A stretch of 64,000 bases of DNA. Source: Camelimonas abortus (GTDB lineage Bacteria; Pseudomonadota; Alphaproteobacteria; Rhizobiales; Beijerinckiaceae). Below, one piece after another: positions 56,216-64,000 of this stretch; position 1 is the stretch's first letter, and each line of letters begins with the position of its first letter. Under the pieces are notes generated by a model. The model was not told the origin of the DNA. It saw nothing but the letters and a program-made list of their open reading frames with translations, and did no database searches. A program made the position numbers and the translations under genes. The stretch is taken from the NCBI RefSeq assembly GCF_042647165.1, contig NZ_JBHRUV010000002.1; one strand, written 5' to 3'.

Positions 56216-57430
56216 TCACAGCCGTTCGATGATGGTGGCGACGCCCATGCCGGCGCCGATGCACATGGCGGCGAGGCCGTAGCGGCCGCCGGTGCGTTCG
56301 AGTTCGTCGAGCAGGGTTCCGACCAGCATGGCGCCGGTGGCGCCCAGCGGGTGACCCATGGCGATGGCTCCGCCGTTGACGTTGATGCGCTCCATGGGAA
56401 CGCCGGTGTCGGCGGCGAAGCGCAGCGGCACGGCGGCGAAGGCCTCGTTGATCTCGAAAAGGTCGATGTCGTCGAAGCCGAGCCCGGCCAGGGCGAGCGC
56501 CTTGCGCGCCGCCGGGGCGGGGCCGGTGAGCATGATGGTGGGCTCGGAGCCGCACACGGCGGCGGCGACGATGCGCGCGCGCGGCCGCAGCCCGAGCCGC
56601 GCCGCCATGGCCGGCGAGGCCACCAGCACCAGGGCGGCGCCGTCAATGATGGCGGAGGAATTGCCCGCCGTGTGGTCGTGGCGGATGCGCGCCACGTCCG
56701 GATAGCGCCCTTGGGCGACGAAGTCATAGCCCGCCGCGCCGATGCCGGCGAACGCCGGGGCGAGCCTCGCGAGGGTCGCCACGGTCGTGTCCGGCCGGAT
56801 GTTCTCGTCCTCGGCCAGCAGCAGCGCGCCGTGGGCGTCGTGAACCGGGATCACCGAATTGCTGAACCGCCCCTCGCGCCAGGCCCGGGCCGCCAGCCGG
56901 TGCGAGCGCGCCGCCAGCGCGTCGAGATCGGCGCGCGTCCAGCCGCCGAGGGTGGCGATGAGATCGGCGCTGACGCCCTGGGGCACGTAATCGGAAGGGA
57001 CGCTCACCGCGGGATCGAACTGCCAGGCGCCGCCGTCCGAGAACATGGGCGTGCGCGACATGGACTCAACGCCGCCCGCCACCACCAGCTGCTCCCAGCC
57101 GCAGCGGATCTTCTGCGCCGCGAGGTTCACCGCCTCCAGGCCCGAGGCGCAGAAACGGTTGGTCTGCTGGCCGGCGGCGTTCTCGCTCCAGCCGGCGAGC
57201 AGCGCCGCCACGCGGCCGACGGGCCCGCCCTGCTCCCCCACCGGCGAGACGCAGCCAAGCACGATGTCGTCCACCAGCGCCGTGTCGAGGCCGGCGCGGC
57301 GCTGCAGCGCCTGCATCAGCCCGGCGACCAGCGCCACGGGCGTGACCGTGGCGAGGGCGCCGCCGGGACGGCCGCGTCCGCGCGGCGTCCGGATTGCGTC
57401 ACAGATGAGGGCGTCCTGGTTCGCTGTCAC
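56216..57430 (-). CDS. Acetyl-CoA acyltransferase (thiolase, FadA/PaaJ-like)
   Basis: A 404-residue thiolase: nucleophile Cys94 in 'NRFCASGLEAVNLA', 'GGVESMSRTPM', 'NGGAIAMGHPLGATGA' with the catalytic His, and the C-terminal 'CIGAGMG' with the second Cys. It cleaves 3-ketoacyl-CoA to acetyl-CoA and a shortened acyl-CoA. The start is a GTG at 57430 preceded by AGGGA; further upstream the frame has no thiolase similarity. It is the first gene of the operon running through crotonase, aminotransferase, NTF2-like and iclR, and is divergent from the acyl-CoA synthetase. Confidence 0.93.
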   Translation of the reverse strand: MTANQDALICDAIRTPRGRGRPGGALATVTPVALVAGLMQALQRRAGLDTALVDDIVLGCVSPVGEQGGPVGRVAALLAGWSENAAGQQTNRFCASGLEAVNLAAQKIRCGWEQLVVAGGVESMSRTPMFSDGGAWQFDPAVSVPSDYVPQGVSADLIATLGGWTRADLDALAARSHRLAARAWREGRFSNSVIPVHDAHGALLLAEDENIRPDTTVATLARLAPAFAGIGAAGYDFVAQGRYPDVARIRHDHTAGNSSAIIDGAALVLVASPAMAARLGLRPRARIVAAAVCGSEPTIMLTGPAPAARKALALAGLGFDDIDLFEINEAFAAVPLRFAADTGVPMERINVNGGAIAMGHPLGATGAMLVGTLLDELERTGGRYGLAAMCIGAGMGVATIIERL

Positions 57431-57580
57431 AGCGCTGATCCCTGGATGTGTCCGGCGCGGCGGCGGACTGGCGCCAGTCTTGCGTCCGGTCTTTGGCCTT
57501 GGTCGTGGGTCTGGTCTGGCGCGCCTGGTTGCGGCGCGGCTGCATCCAGAAAAATCACGTGCTTCCGTTTTTTGCAATCT

Positions 57581-57592
57581 TTTTTCGAAAAA
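57581..57592. promoter_or_regulatory. Palindrome in the thiolase / acyl-CoA synthetase divergent promoter
   Basis: TTTTTCGAAAAA, a perfect 12-bp palindrome in the AT-rich core of the 247-bp divergent gap. It could bind the IclR regulator of this cluster, but its form differs from the GAAAA-N3-TTTTC site at hyuA. Confidence 0.4.
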
Positions 57593-57677
57593 CGCTACAC
57601 GCCGCCGCAGGGCATGGCTAACCTGCAGGTGTCGGTGCCAGGCGGCTCACGCCGGCGCTTCAACCCGGAACGCGCCC

Positions 57678-59336
57678 ATGTTGTCTTTCAGCCCGGAACA
57701 CACGCCGCCCTCCCGCCCCCTGCAGGAGAACCTGCGTTTCCACGCCTTGCGCGACCCTGAACGCACGGCGATCATTTATTACGGAAAGACAGTCACTTAC
57801 GGTGAGCTGTGGCGTGACGCGGAGCGCCTCGCCGCGACGCTGGCCGGCCGGCTCGGCGTGCGCCCGGGCGATCGCGTGGCGCTGGACATGCAGAACTGCC
57901 CGCAGTTCATCGCCGCCTATTACGCCATCCTCGTCGCCGGGGGGGTGGTCGTGCCGCTCAACCCCATGTACCGCCCGGCGGAAGTGGCGCGCATGATGAA
58001 GGACGCCGGCGCGCGCGTCGCCATTCTCGCCAGCGAGCTGCTCGACCGATTCACCGGCTGGGAGGGAGCGGAGGAGCTGGCGCTGGTCGTCGCCCGTTAC
58101 GCCGACGCGCTGCCGGACGCCCCGGTGGGGCCGCCGCCGGCGGTGGCGCTGGAACCGGCGCCGGTGGAGGCGGATGCGCGGGTTCTGCCGTGGGACGCGG
58201 CGCTGGCCGCTGGCGCCGGGCTGCCGGCGCCCGCGCCGCCGGCGGACTTCGACCCCGCCGCCGCCCTGTGCGTGATGCCCTACACCTCCGGCAGCACCGG
58301 AACGCCCAAGGGCTGCCCGCACACCCATGCGGCGGCCATGCACACGGCGGCGCTGCAGGTGGAGTGGTACCGCATGACGCAGGCCAGCGTGATCACGGCG
58401 GTGCAGCCGCTGTTCCATGTGGCCGGCATGCAGGGTTCGATGAACGCCGGCATCCTCGCCGGAGGCGCGCTGCTGGTGATGACGCGCTGGGACGCGGCGG
58501 CGGCCGCGCGGCTGTTCGCGGACTACGGGCCCACCTTCTTCAACGGCCCGCCGACCATGATCATCGACCTGCTCTCCCACGCCGATTTCACCGACGCGGC
58601 CTTCCGGCGGCTGGAGGTGATCACCGGCGGCGGCTCGGCCATGCCGGTGGCGGTGGCGGAGCGTCTGCGCCAGCGCTTCGGCCTCACCTATGTGGAGGGC
58701 TACGGCATGAGCGAGACCATGTCGCCCACCCATCTCAATCCGCTTGCGGCGCCGGTTCCCGGCAGCATCGGCGTGCCGGTGCAGGAGACGCTGGCGCTCA
58801 TCGTCGATCCGGAGACGCTGGCGCCGCTGCCGGACGGGGAGACCGGCGAAATACTGGTGGCCGGGCCGCAGGTCATCGCCCGTTACTGGGGCGACCGCAG
58901 CGCCGGCAGTTTCGTGGAGATCGACGGCGTGCGCATGCTGCGCACCGGCGATCTCGGCTACCGGGACGCGCGCGGCTACTATTACGTCGTGGACCGCCTG
59001 AAGCGCATGATCAACGCCAGCGGCTTCAAGGTGTGGCCGGCGGAGGTGGAGGAGGTTCTCTTCGCCCATCCGGACGTGGAGCAGTGCTGCGTCGTGGCGG
59101 CGCCGGATCCCTATCGCGGCGAGACGGTGGCGGCGGCGGTGATCCTGCATCCGCATGCGCGCGGGCGCACGACGGCGGCGGATCTGGTCGCCTGGTGCCG
59201 CGAGCGGCTGGCGGCGTTCAAGGTTCCGCGGCGGGTGACGTTCGTGGAGACGCTGCCGCGCACGGCCTCGCACAAGATTGACTGGCGGCAGGTGCAGGAG
59301 CAGCTCGCGGCCGGAGGCGCCGCGGCGGCGGAGTGA
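57678..59336 (+). CDS. AMP-forming acyl-CoA synthetase
   Basis: A 552-residue ANL-family ligase: P-loop 'YTSGSTGTPKG' (about 202-212), 'EGYGMSETMSPT', 'RTGDLGYRDARGYYYVVDR' with the hinge region, and the C-terminal catalytic lysine in 'PRTASHKIDW'. It activates a carboxylic acid with ATP to an acyl-AMP and then the CoA thioester. Being divergent from thiolase and crotonase genes, it supplies their CoA substrate. The ATG at 57678 starts the conserved protein; longer in-frame upstream sequence is antisense to the thiolase. Chain-length preference is not readable from sequence. Confidence 0.93.
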   Translation: MLSFSPEHTPPSRPLQENLRFHALRDPERTAIIYYGKTVTYGELWRDAERLAATLAGRLGVRPGDRVALDMQNCPQFIAAYYAILVAGGVVVPLNPMYRPAEVARMMKDAGARVAILASELLDRFTGWEGAEELALVVARYADALPDAPVGPPPAVALEPAPVEADARVLPWDAALAAGAGLPAPAPPADFDPAAALCVMPYTSGSTGTPKGCPHTHAAAMHTAALQVEWYRMTQASVITAVQPLFHVAGMQGSMNAGILAGGALLVMTRWDAAAAARLFADYGPTFFNGPPTMIIDLLSHADFTDAAFRRLEVITGGGSAMPVAVAERLRQRFGLTYVEGYGMSETMSPTHLNPLAAPVPGSIGVPVQETLALIVDPETLAPLPDGETGEILVAGPQVIARYWGDRSAGSFVEIDGVRMLRTGDLGYRDARGYYYVVDRLKRMINASGFKVWPAEVEEVLFAHPDVEQCCVVAAPDPYRGETVAAAVILHPHARGRTTAADLVAWCRERLAAFKVPRRVTFVETLPRTASHKIDWRQVQEQLAAGGAAAAE

Positions 59337-59379
59337 GCCGTCGCGGCCTGCTGGCGCGGTAAGCCGGCGCCGCGACGGA

Positions 59380-59405
59380 CCGGCCGGGATTTCTCGCCCG
59401 GCCGG
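59380..59405. terminator. Hairpin between acyl-CoA synthetase and fmdB (convergent)
   Basis: CCGGCCGGG (59380-59388), an 8-base loop, CCCGGCCGG (59397-59405). It is 44 bases after the synthetase stop and could serve both convergent units. Confidence 0.5.
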
Positions 59406-59476
59406 CCGCCGTTTCAGGGACAGCGCTGCGACGCTTTATACATGTGCGCGATACGTGCGCGCGATGCGTGCGCGCG

Positions 59477-59839
59477 TCAGTGCGAGATCATCCAGGGTCG
59501 CGCCGTTGGGAAGCTCTTCGTGCCGTCCGGCCGGTAGAGCGTCTTGCGCGGCGCCTTCAGGCTCCTGCCCGAGCAGCAGGAGCAGTTGGCGCCGTGCCGT
59601 CCGCCGGCCTGGGGCGGACCGTCCTTCGACAGCCGGCGCGGGGCGTTGGCGCTGCGCTCGTTGGTCTCGCAGGCGAAACGCCGCCCGGCGCTCATGGACG
59701 ACAGCATGGGCGTATGGATGAACGCCCGCGGGCTCTCGGCTCCGCATTCCGGACACGGACAGGGATCGGCGTAACGGGCCATGCTGGCGAAGGCGACGAA
59801 CGGGCCGCACCCGGCGCATTCATAATCATAGGTCGGCAT
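59477..59839 (-). CDS. fmdB: FmdB-family zinc-ribbon protein
   Basis: A 120-residue protein starting 'MPTYDYECAGCG', the FmdB/CxxC_CXXC_SSSS signature. The two pairs C-x-x-C at 8-11 and 29-32 should hold one zinc. The tail ('GANCSCCSG') has a further Cys cluster. In Methylophilus FmdB was proposed to regulate formamidase expression; the mechanism is not known. The start follows AAGGAG. It lies 257 bases after fmdA on the same strand, with two strong stem-loops in between, so its level is probably set separately from fmdA. Confidence 0.9.
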   Translation of the reverse strand: MPTYDYECAGCGPFVAFASMARYADPCPCPECGAESPRAFIHTPMLSSMSAGRRFACETNERSANAPRRLSKDGPPQAGGRHGANCSCCSGRSLKAPRKTLYRPDGTKSFPTARPWMISH

Positions 59840-59948
59840 GGCGGGCTCCTTCCCGGCTGGTTCTGTGTGACGTGACGGCGTGTGGGCGCGTGGCGTGACT
59901 GCCGGCAGGCCGGATCACGGCCGGCGGTGAAACGGGTTCTGCCGCTCC

Positions 59949-59977
59949 CCCGGGCGCCGCGCGTTGCGGCGCCCGGG
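59949..59977 (-). terminator. Perfect 12-bp stem-loop between fmdA and fmdB
   Basis: CCCGGGCGCCGC (59949-59960), loop GCGTT, GCGGCGCCCGGG (59966-59977). It is very stable but has no U-tract, so it may protect or process mRNA instead of terminating it. Confidence 0.5.
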
Positions 59978-60060
59978 ACAGGGCGTGTTTCCGGTCGCCT
60001 CCCTGGCTGTTGCGGGCCGGCAGGTCCGTCCGCCACGGCCAGGGGCTGACATTGGGGGCG

Positions 60061-60086
60061 CCGGTCGCGGCCCTGGCCGCGACCGG
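60061..60086 (-). terminator. Inverted repeat directly after fmdA
   Basis: CCGGTCGCGGCC (60061-60072) and GGCCGCGACCGG (60075-60086) are perfect 12-base complements, ending 11 bases before the fmdA stop codon region. It is a likely 3' stabiliser or terminator. Confidence 0.5.
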
Positions 60087-60096
60087 GAGGCGCGGC

Positions 60097-61329
60097 TTAC
60101 AGGTCAGGCGCGACCGGCACGTCCACCGAGCCGTCCACCAGCCTGGTCGGGCCGTCCGGACCGGGCGTCAGGTCGCCCTCGAAAATGTCCGTGGGCAGCC
60201 ACAGCGTGGCGCAGGCGTTGGGCACGTCGACCACGCCGGAGATGTGGCCCTGGACCGGCGCGGTGCCGAGAATGGCGTAAGCCTGGGCGCCCGAGTAGCC
60301 GAACTTCTTCAGGTATTCGATGGCGTTGAGGCAGGCCTGGCGGTAGGCCACGGTGACGTCGAGGTAATACTGCCTGCCGGCGTCATCCACCGAAATGCCC
60401 TCAAAGATCAGGAAGTCGTCGTACTTCGGCGTGATCGGCGAGGGGCGGAAGACCGGATTGCGGATGCCGTACCTGCTCATGCCCTCCTTGATGAGCGACA
60501 CGCGGATGTGCAGCCAGCCGGCCATTTCAATGGCGCCGCAGAAGGTGATCTCGCCGTCGCCCTGGGAGAAGTGCAGGTCGCCCATGGAGAGGCCGGCGCC
60601 CGGCACATAGACCGGGAAGTAGATCTTCGAGCCGCGCGACAGGTCCTTGATGTCGCAGTTGCCGCCATGCTCGCGCGGCGGCACGGTGCGCGCCGCCTCG
60701 GCCGCGGCCTTGTCGCGCGCCTCGCCCTTCAGCGCGCCCATGTGGGCGGTGGGGCCGCCGTCCGGCAGGTTGACCAGCCCCGGCACGCGGTCCGGGTCGG
60801 TGTCATGGAGCGCCTTCTCGCGGGCGTTCCACGCCTCCAGCATCTTGCGGTCGGGCAGACAGCCGATCAGCCCGGGGTGGATGAGCCCGGCGTAGTGCAC
60901 CCCCGGCACGTGGCGGGACTTCGTGAACAGGCCCTCGAAGTCCCAGATCGACTTCTGCGCCTCAGGGAAGTAGTCGGTGAGGAAGCCGCCGCCGTTCTTC
61001 TTCGAGAAGAAGCCGTTGAAGCCCCACATCATCTCTTCCTTGGCGCCGATGTCGAGAATCTCGACCACCAGCAGGTCGCCCGGCTCGGCGCCCTTCACGC
61101 CGATGGGGCCGGAGAGATAGTGAACCTGCGGCAGCTCCACGTCGCGCACGTCGGAGGCGTCGTCATTGTTCCTGATCTGGCCGCCGGTCCAGTCATAGCA
61201 CTCGACCTTGAAGTCGGCGCCGGGCTCGACCCAGACGTTGATCGGAATGTCCGGGTGCCAGCGGTTGTGCACGTTCTCGTTGGTGTGCGGGCTGGCCGAG
61301 AGATCTACGGAGATGAGGGTGTCGACCAT
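60097..61329 (-). CDS. fmdA: Formamidase (acetamidase/formamidase family)
   Basis: A 410-residue protein that follows the FmdA family along its length: 'NRWHPDIPINVWVEPGADFK', 'CYDWTGGQI', 'GDLLVVEILDIG', 'GFLTDYFPEAQKSIWDFEG', 'HPGLIGCLPD', 'REHGGNCDIKDLSRGSKIYF', 'GDLHFSQGDGEITFCGAIEM' and 'PKYDDFLIFEGISVDD'. The Asp/Glu/His-rich 'HGGNCDI' and 'DLHFSQGDGE' blocks hold the conserved active-site residues of the family. It hydrolyses formamide or other short amides to ammonia and the acid, in the cytoplasm. It follows urtE by 36 bases, so import and hydrolysis are encoded together, as in the fmd cluster of Methylophilus. Confidence 0.95.
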   Translation of the reverse strand: MVDTLISVDLSASPHTNENVHNRWHPDIPINVWVEPGADFKVECYDWTGGQIRNNDDASDVRDVELPQVHYLSGPIGVKGAEPGDLLVVEILDIGAKEEMMWGFNGFFSKKNGGGFLTDYFPEAQKSIWDFEGLFTKSRHVPGVHYAGLIHPGLIGCLPDRKMLEAWNAREKALHDTDPDRVPGLVNLPDGGPTAHMGALKGEARDKAAAEAARTVPPREHGGNCDIKDLSRGSKIYFPVYVPGAGLSMGDLHFSQGDGEITFCGAIEMAGWLHIRVSLIKEGMSRYGIRNPVFRPSPITPKYDDFLIFEGISVDDAGRQYYLDVTVAYRQACLNAIEYLKKFGYSGAQAYAILGTAPVQGHISGVVDVPNACATLWLPTDIFEGDLTPGPDGPTRLVDGSVDVPVAPDL

Positions 61330-61365
61330 GGCGTCCTCTCAAGTTTGCGGTCGAAAACAGGGGGG

Positions 61366-62055
61366 TCACACCGACAGGAAGCGTTCGACCGCCGCGGCGT
61401 CGACGCTTGCGCGCGGCGCCTCGTGCACGAAGCGGCCGTTGTCGATCACGACGATGCGGTCAGCCACGTCGAGCGCGAACGACAGCACCTGTTCGGAAAC
61501 CAGGATGGAGAGCCCGCGCGCGTCGCGCAGCTGCTTCAGCGTGCGGGCCATGTCCTTGATGATGGAGGGCTGGATGCCCTCGGTGGGCTCGTCCAGCAGC
61601 AGCGTCTTCGGGTTGGACGCGAGCGCCCGCGCGATGGCGAGCTGCTGCTGCTGGCCGCCGGAGAGGTTGCCGCCGCGCCGGCCGCGCATCTCCCACAGCA
61701 CCGGAAACATGCTGTAGAGATCCTGCGGCGCCTCGCGCTGGCCGGTGACGGTGAGGCCGGTCTCAATGTTTTCCTGCACCGTGAGGGCGGAGAAGATCAT
61801 GCGCCCCTGGGGCACGTAGGCGACGCCCGCCGCCACCCGCTGGTGCGACTTCAGGCCGTTGAGCCTGGTCTCCCCCACCATCATCTCGCCCGACATGGCC
61901 GGGATGATGCCCATCAGGGTCTTCATCAGCGTGGACTTGCCCATGCCGTTGCGGCCCATCACGGCGACGATTTCGCCGGGCGCCAGCTCCAGGTCGAGGC
62001 CGTGCAACACCTCCGAGGCGCCGTAGCCGGATCTGAGTTGCGAGATCTTCAGCAT
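61366..62055 (-). CDS. urtE: Urea/short-chain amide ABC transporter ATP-binding protein
   Basis: A 229-residue LivF-type ATPase with Walker A 'GRNGMGKST', signature 'NLSGGQQQQLAIARALAS' and Walker B 'TLLLDEPTEGIQPSII'. 'GMGKSTLMKTLMGI' and the QQQQ after the signature are typical of UrtE. It is one of two ATPases powering uptake of urea or amides. It lies between urtD and fmdA on the same strand; here the gene order links the transporter to amide hydrolysis and not to urease. Confidence 0.92.
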   Translation of the reverse strand: MLKISQLRSGYGASEVLHGLDLELAPGEIVAVMGRNGMGKSTLMKTLMGIIPAMSGEMMVGETRLNGLKSHQRVAAGVAYVPQGRMIFSALTVQENIETGLTVTGQREAPQDLYSMFPVLWEMRGRRGGNLSGGQQQQLAIARALASNPKTLLLDEPTEGIQPSIIKDMARTLKQLRDARGLSILVSEQVLSFALDVADRIVVIDNGRFVHEAPRASVDAAAVERFLSV

Positions 62056-62172
62056 CGCGAAGGCTCCTTTCTGGCGGGCGCCGTCCCTGCGGCGCCCGAC
62101 CGGCCTGCAGACGCAATTCCGGCGTCGATGCGAGGCGAATCCTGAAAAACCAGACAGTTGGCCGGGGCGGGA

Positions 62173-62922
<750 letters not shown>

Positions 62923-62937
62923 GGCGCGCTCCTCCGG

Positions 62938-64000
62938 TTAGCGGGCTGGGGTGGCGATCGCCGGCATGCCGGCGGCGACGTTTTCGGCGCTGTCCGGAGC
63001 GGCGGGCGCGGCTCCGCGCGGCACCGGGGCGGGCGCGCCGCCGGAGGGCGGGGCGCCGGCTTCAGGGGTCGCGGGCTTCGCCCTGCGGCGGAACAGCGGC
63101 TCCACGCGCTCCACCCACAGGCCGGCCAGGCCGGACGGGAAGGCCATGACCACGGCGATGAACAGCGCGCCGAGGCCGAACAGCCACAGCTCCGGGAAGC
63201 TCTCCGAGAACGTGGTCTTGGCGAGGTTCACCAGCAGAGCGCCATAGACCGCGCCGATCACCGACAGGCGCCCGCCCACGGCGCAGAAGATCACCATCTC
63301 GATGGAGGGCACGATGCCCACCATGCTCGGCGACATGAAGCCCACCTGCAGGGTGAACAGCGCGCCGCCGACGCCGGCGAAAGCGGCGGCGAGGCAGAAG
63401 ACGAAGGTCTTGAAGGCGGCGACGTCGTAACCGGAGAAGCGCACCCGGTCTTCCTGGTCGCGCATGGCGATGAGGATGCGGCCGAGCTTGCTGTGCTGCA
63501 CCAGCAGGGCGGCGACCACGCACAGCAGCAGCAGGCCGGCGCAGACGAAGTAGAGAATGGTCCTGGCGCTGTCCGGACGGATGTCCCAGCCGGCGAGGGT
63601 GCGCAGGTCGGTGATGCCGTTGACGCCGCCGGTGTAGCCCTGCTGGCCGATGATCAGGATGGTGGCGATGGCGGCGATGGCCTGGGTGATGATGGCGAAA
63701 TACACGCCGCCCACGCGCCGCCGGAACATGGCCGTGCCGATGACGAAGGCGAACAGCGCCGGCAGCGCCACGATGGCGACGAGGGTGAAGGCGAGCGAGT
63801 GGAACGGCTCCCACCAGAAGGGCAGGGCGGTGACCTGGTTCCAGTCCATGAAGTCCGGAATGCCGGGGGTGGACTGGATCTTCGTCGCCTCGGGCGTGGA
63901 GGCCTCCAGCTTCAGGAACATGGCCATGGCGTAGCCGCCAAGGCCGAAGAACACGCCCTGGCCGAGCGAGAGAATGCCGCCCATGCCCCAGCACAGCACG
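62938..64000 (-). CDS. urtC: Urea/short-chain amide ABC transporter permease (5' end outside window)
   Basis: At least 353 residues of a LivM-type permease, open through the window end. The first visible residues ('CWGMGGILSLGQGVFFGLGGY') are an internal conserved helix, so the true start lies beyond 64000. About eight transmembrane helices remain, with the family blocks 'TDLRTLAGWDIRPDSART', 'RILIAMRDQEDRVRFSGYDV' and 'GGRLSVIGAVYGALLVNLAK'. The C-terminal ~50 residues are Pro/Ala-rich and unusual in length. The binding protein (urtA) and second permease (urtB) are expected just outside the window. Confidence 0.92.
   Translation of the reverse strand, partial: VLCWGMGGILSLGQGVFFGLGGYAMAMFLKLEASTPEATKIQSTPGIPDFMDWNQVTALPFWWEPFHSLAFTLVAIVALPALFAFVIGTAMFRRRVGGVYFAIITQAIAAIATILIIGQQGYTGGVNGITDLRTLAGWDIRPDSARTILYFVCAGLLLLCVVAALLVQHSKLGRILIAMRDQEDRVRFSGYDVAAFKTFVFCLAAAFAGVGGALFTLQVGFMSPSMVGIVPSIEMVIFCAVGGRLSVIGAVYGALLVNLAKTTFSESFPELWLFGLGALFIAVVMAFPSGLAGLWVERVEPLFRRRAKPATPEAGAPPSGGAPAPVPRGAAPAAPDSAENVAAGMPAIATPAR

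Overview
The window is about 64 kb of very GC-rich DNA (roughly 70% by eye, with strong G/C in third codon positions). It holds tightly packed, mostly short operons. The gene families point to an alphaproteobacterium, most likely of the Hyphomicrobiales (Rhizobiales) type: an HWE-family sensor kinase, a Zur-boxed znu cluster with a COG0523 GTPase and WD40 partner, large PATR-type autotransporters, an OpgD/OpgG protein with a twin-arginine signal, and a urtCDE-fmdA-fmdB amide cluster. This placement is inference; no rRNA, tRNA, CRISPR array or insertion sequence was seen.

Layout. 1-9 kb: a glutathione S-transferase cut by the window edge, divergent from a TetR regulator with a clear operator between them; a DEAD-box RNA helicase; a lipocalin lipoprotein; ManC (GDP-mannose synthesis); an HWE sensor kinase; an HPP/CBS membrane protein. 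9-14 kb: a TetR-MFP-RND tripartite efflux operon without its outer-membrane channel gene, closed by a good terminator. 14-20 kb: a periplasmic binding protein of the branched-chain amino acid type, a small membrane protein, a DUF533/TerB-like protein and an OpgD-like glucan protein. 19.6-24.3 kb: a zinc homeostasis block. A Zur box sits on a promoter reading into a His-rich one-TM protein, znuC and znuB, followed by a COG0523 GTPase, a WD40 protein and a small overlapping gene. 24.3-31.4 kb: GNAT acetyltransferase, serine hydrolase, epoxide-hydrolase-like protein, two-domain glycosyltransferase, MFS exporter and a possible 64-residue protein.

31.5-41.8 kb holds two tandem, homologous autotransporter genes on the minus strand. 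Each carries a single disabling change. The first has an in-frame amber codon exactly where the second has a Tyr codon, just before the beta-barrel. The second has a one-base frameshift near its N-terminus. The second also contains an in-frame 329-bp direct duplication.

42.4-59.3 kb looks like one catabolic island. A promoter with near-consensus boxes reads into hyuA-hyuB (ATP-dependent hydantoinase/oxoprolinase type), a binding protein and a DppBCDF-type ABC transporter. An IclR regulator sits at the end of a second operon encoding thiolase, a crotonase fused to a partial 3-hydroxyacyl-CoA dehydrogenase tail, a class III aminotransferase and an NTF2-like protein. That operon is divergent from an acyl-CoA synthetase. 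Together these could import a cyclic amide or lactam-like compound, open the ring with ATP, transaminate the amino acid, activate it with CoA and degrade it by beta-oxidation. The substrate is inferred, not shown.

59.4-64 kb: fmdB, fmdA (formamidase) and urtE-urtD-urtC (urea/short-chain amide ABC transporter, urtC cut by the window end). This is a nitrogen-scavenging amide unit. Two very stable stem-loops lie between fmdA and fmdB.
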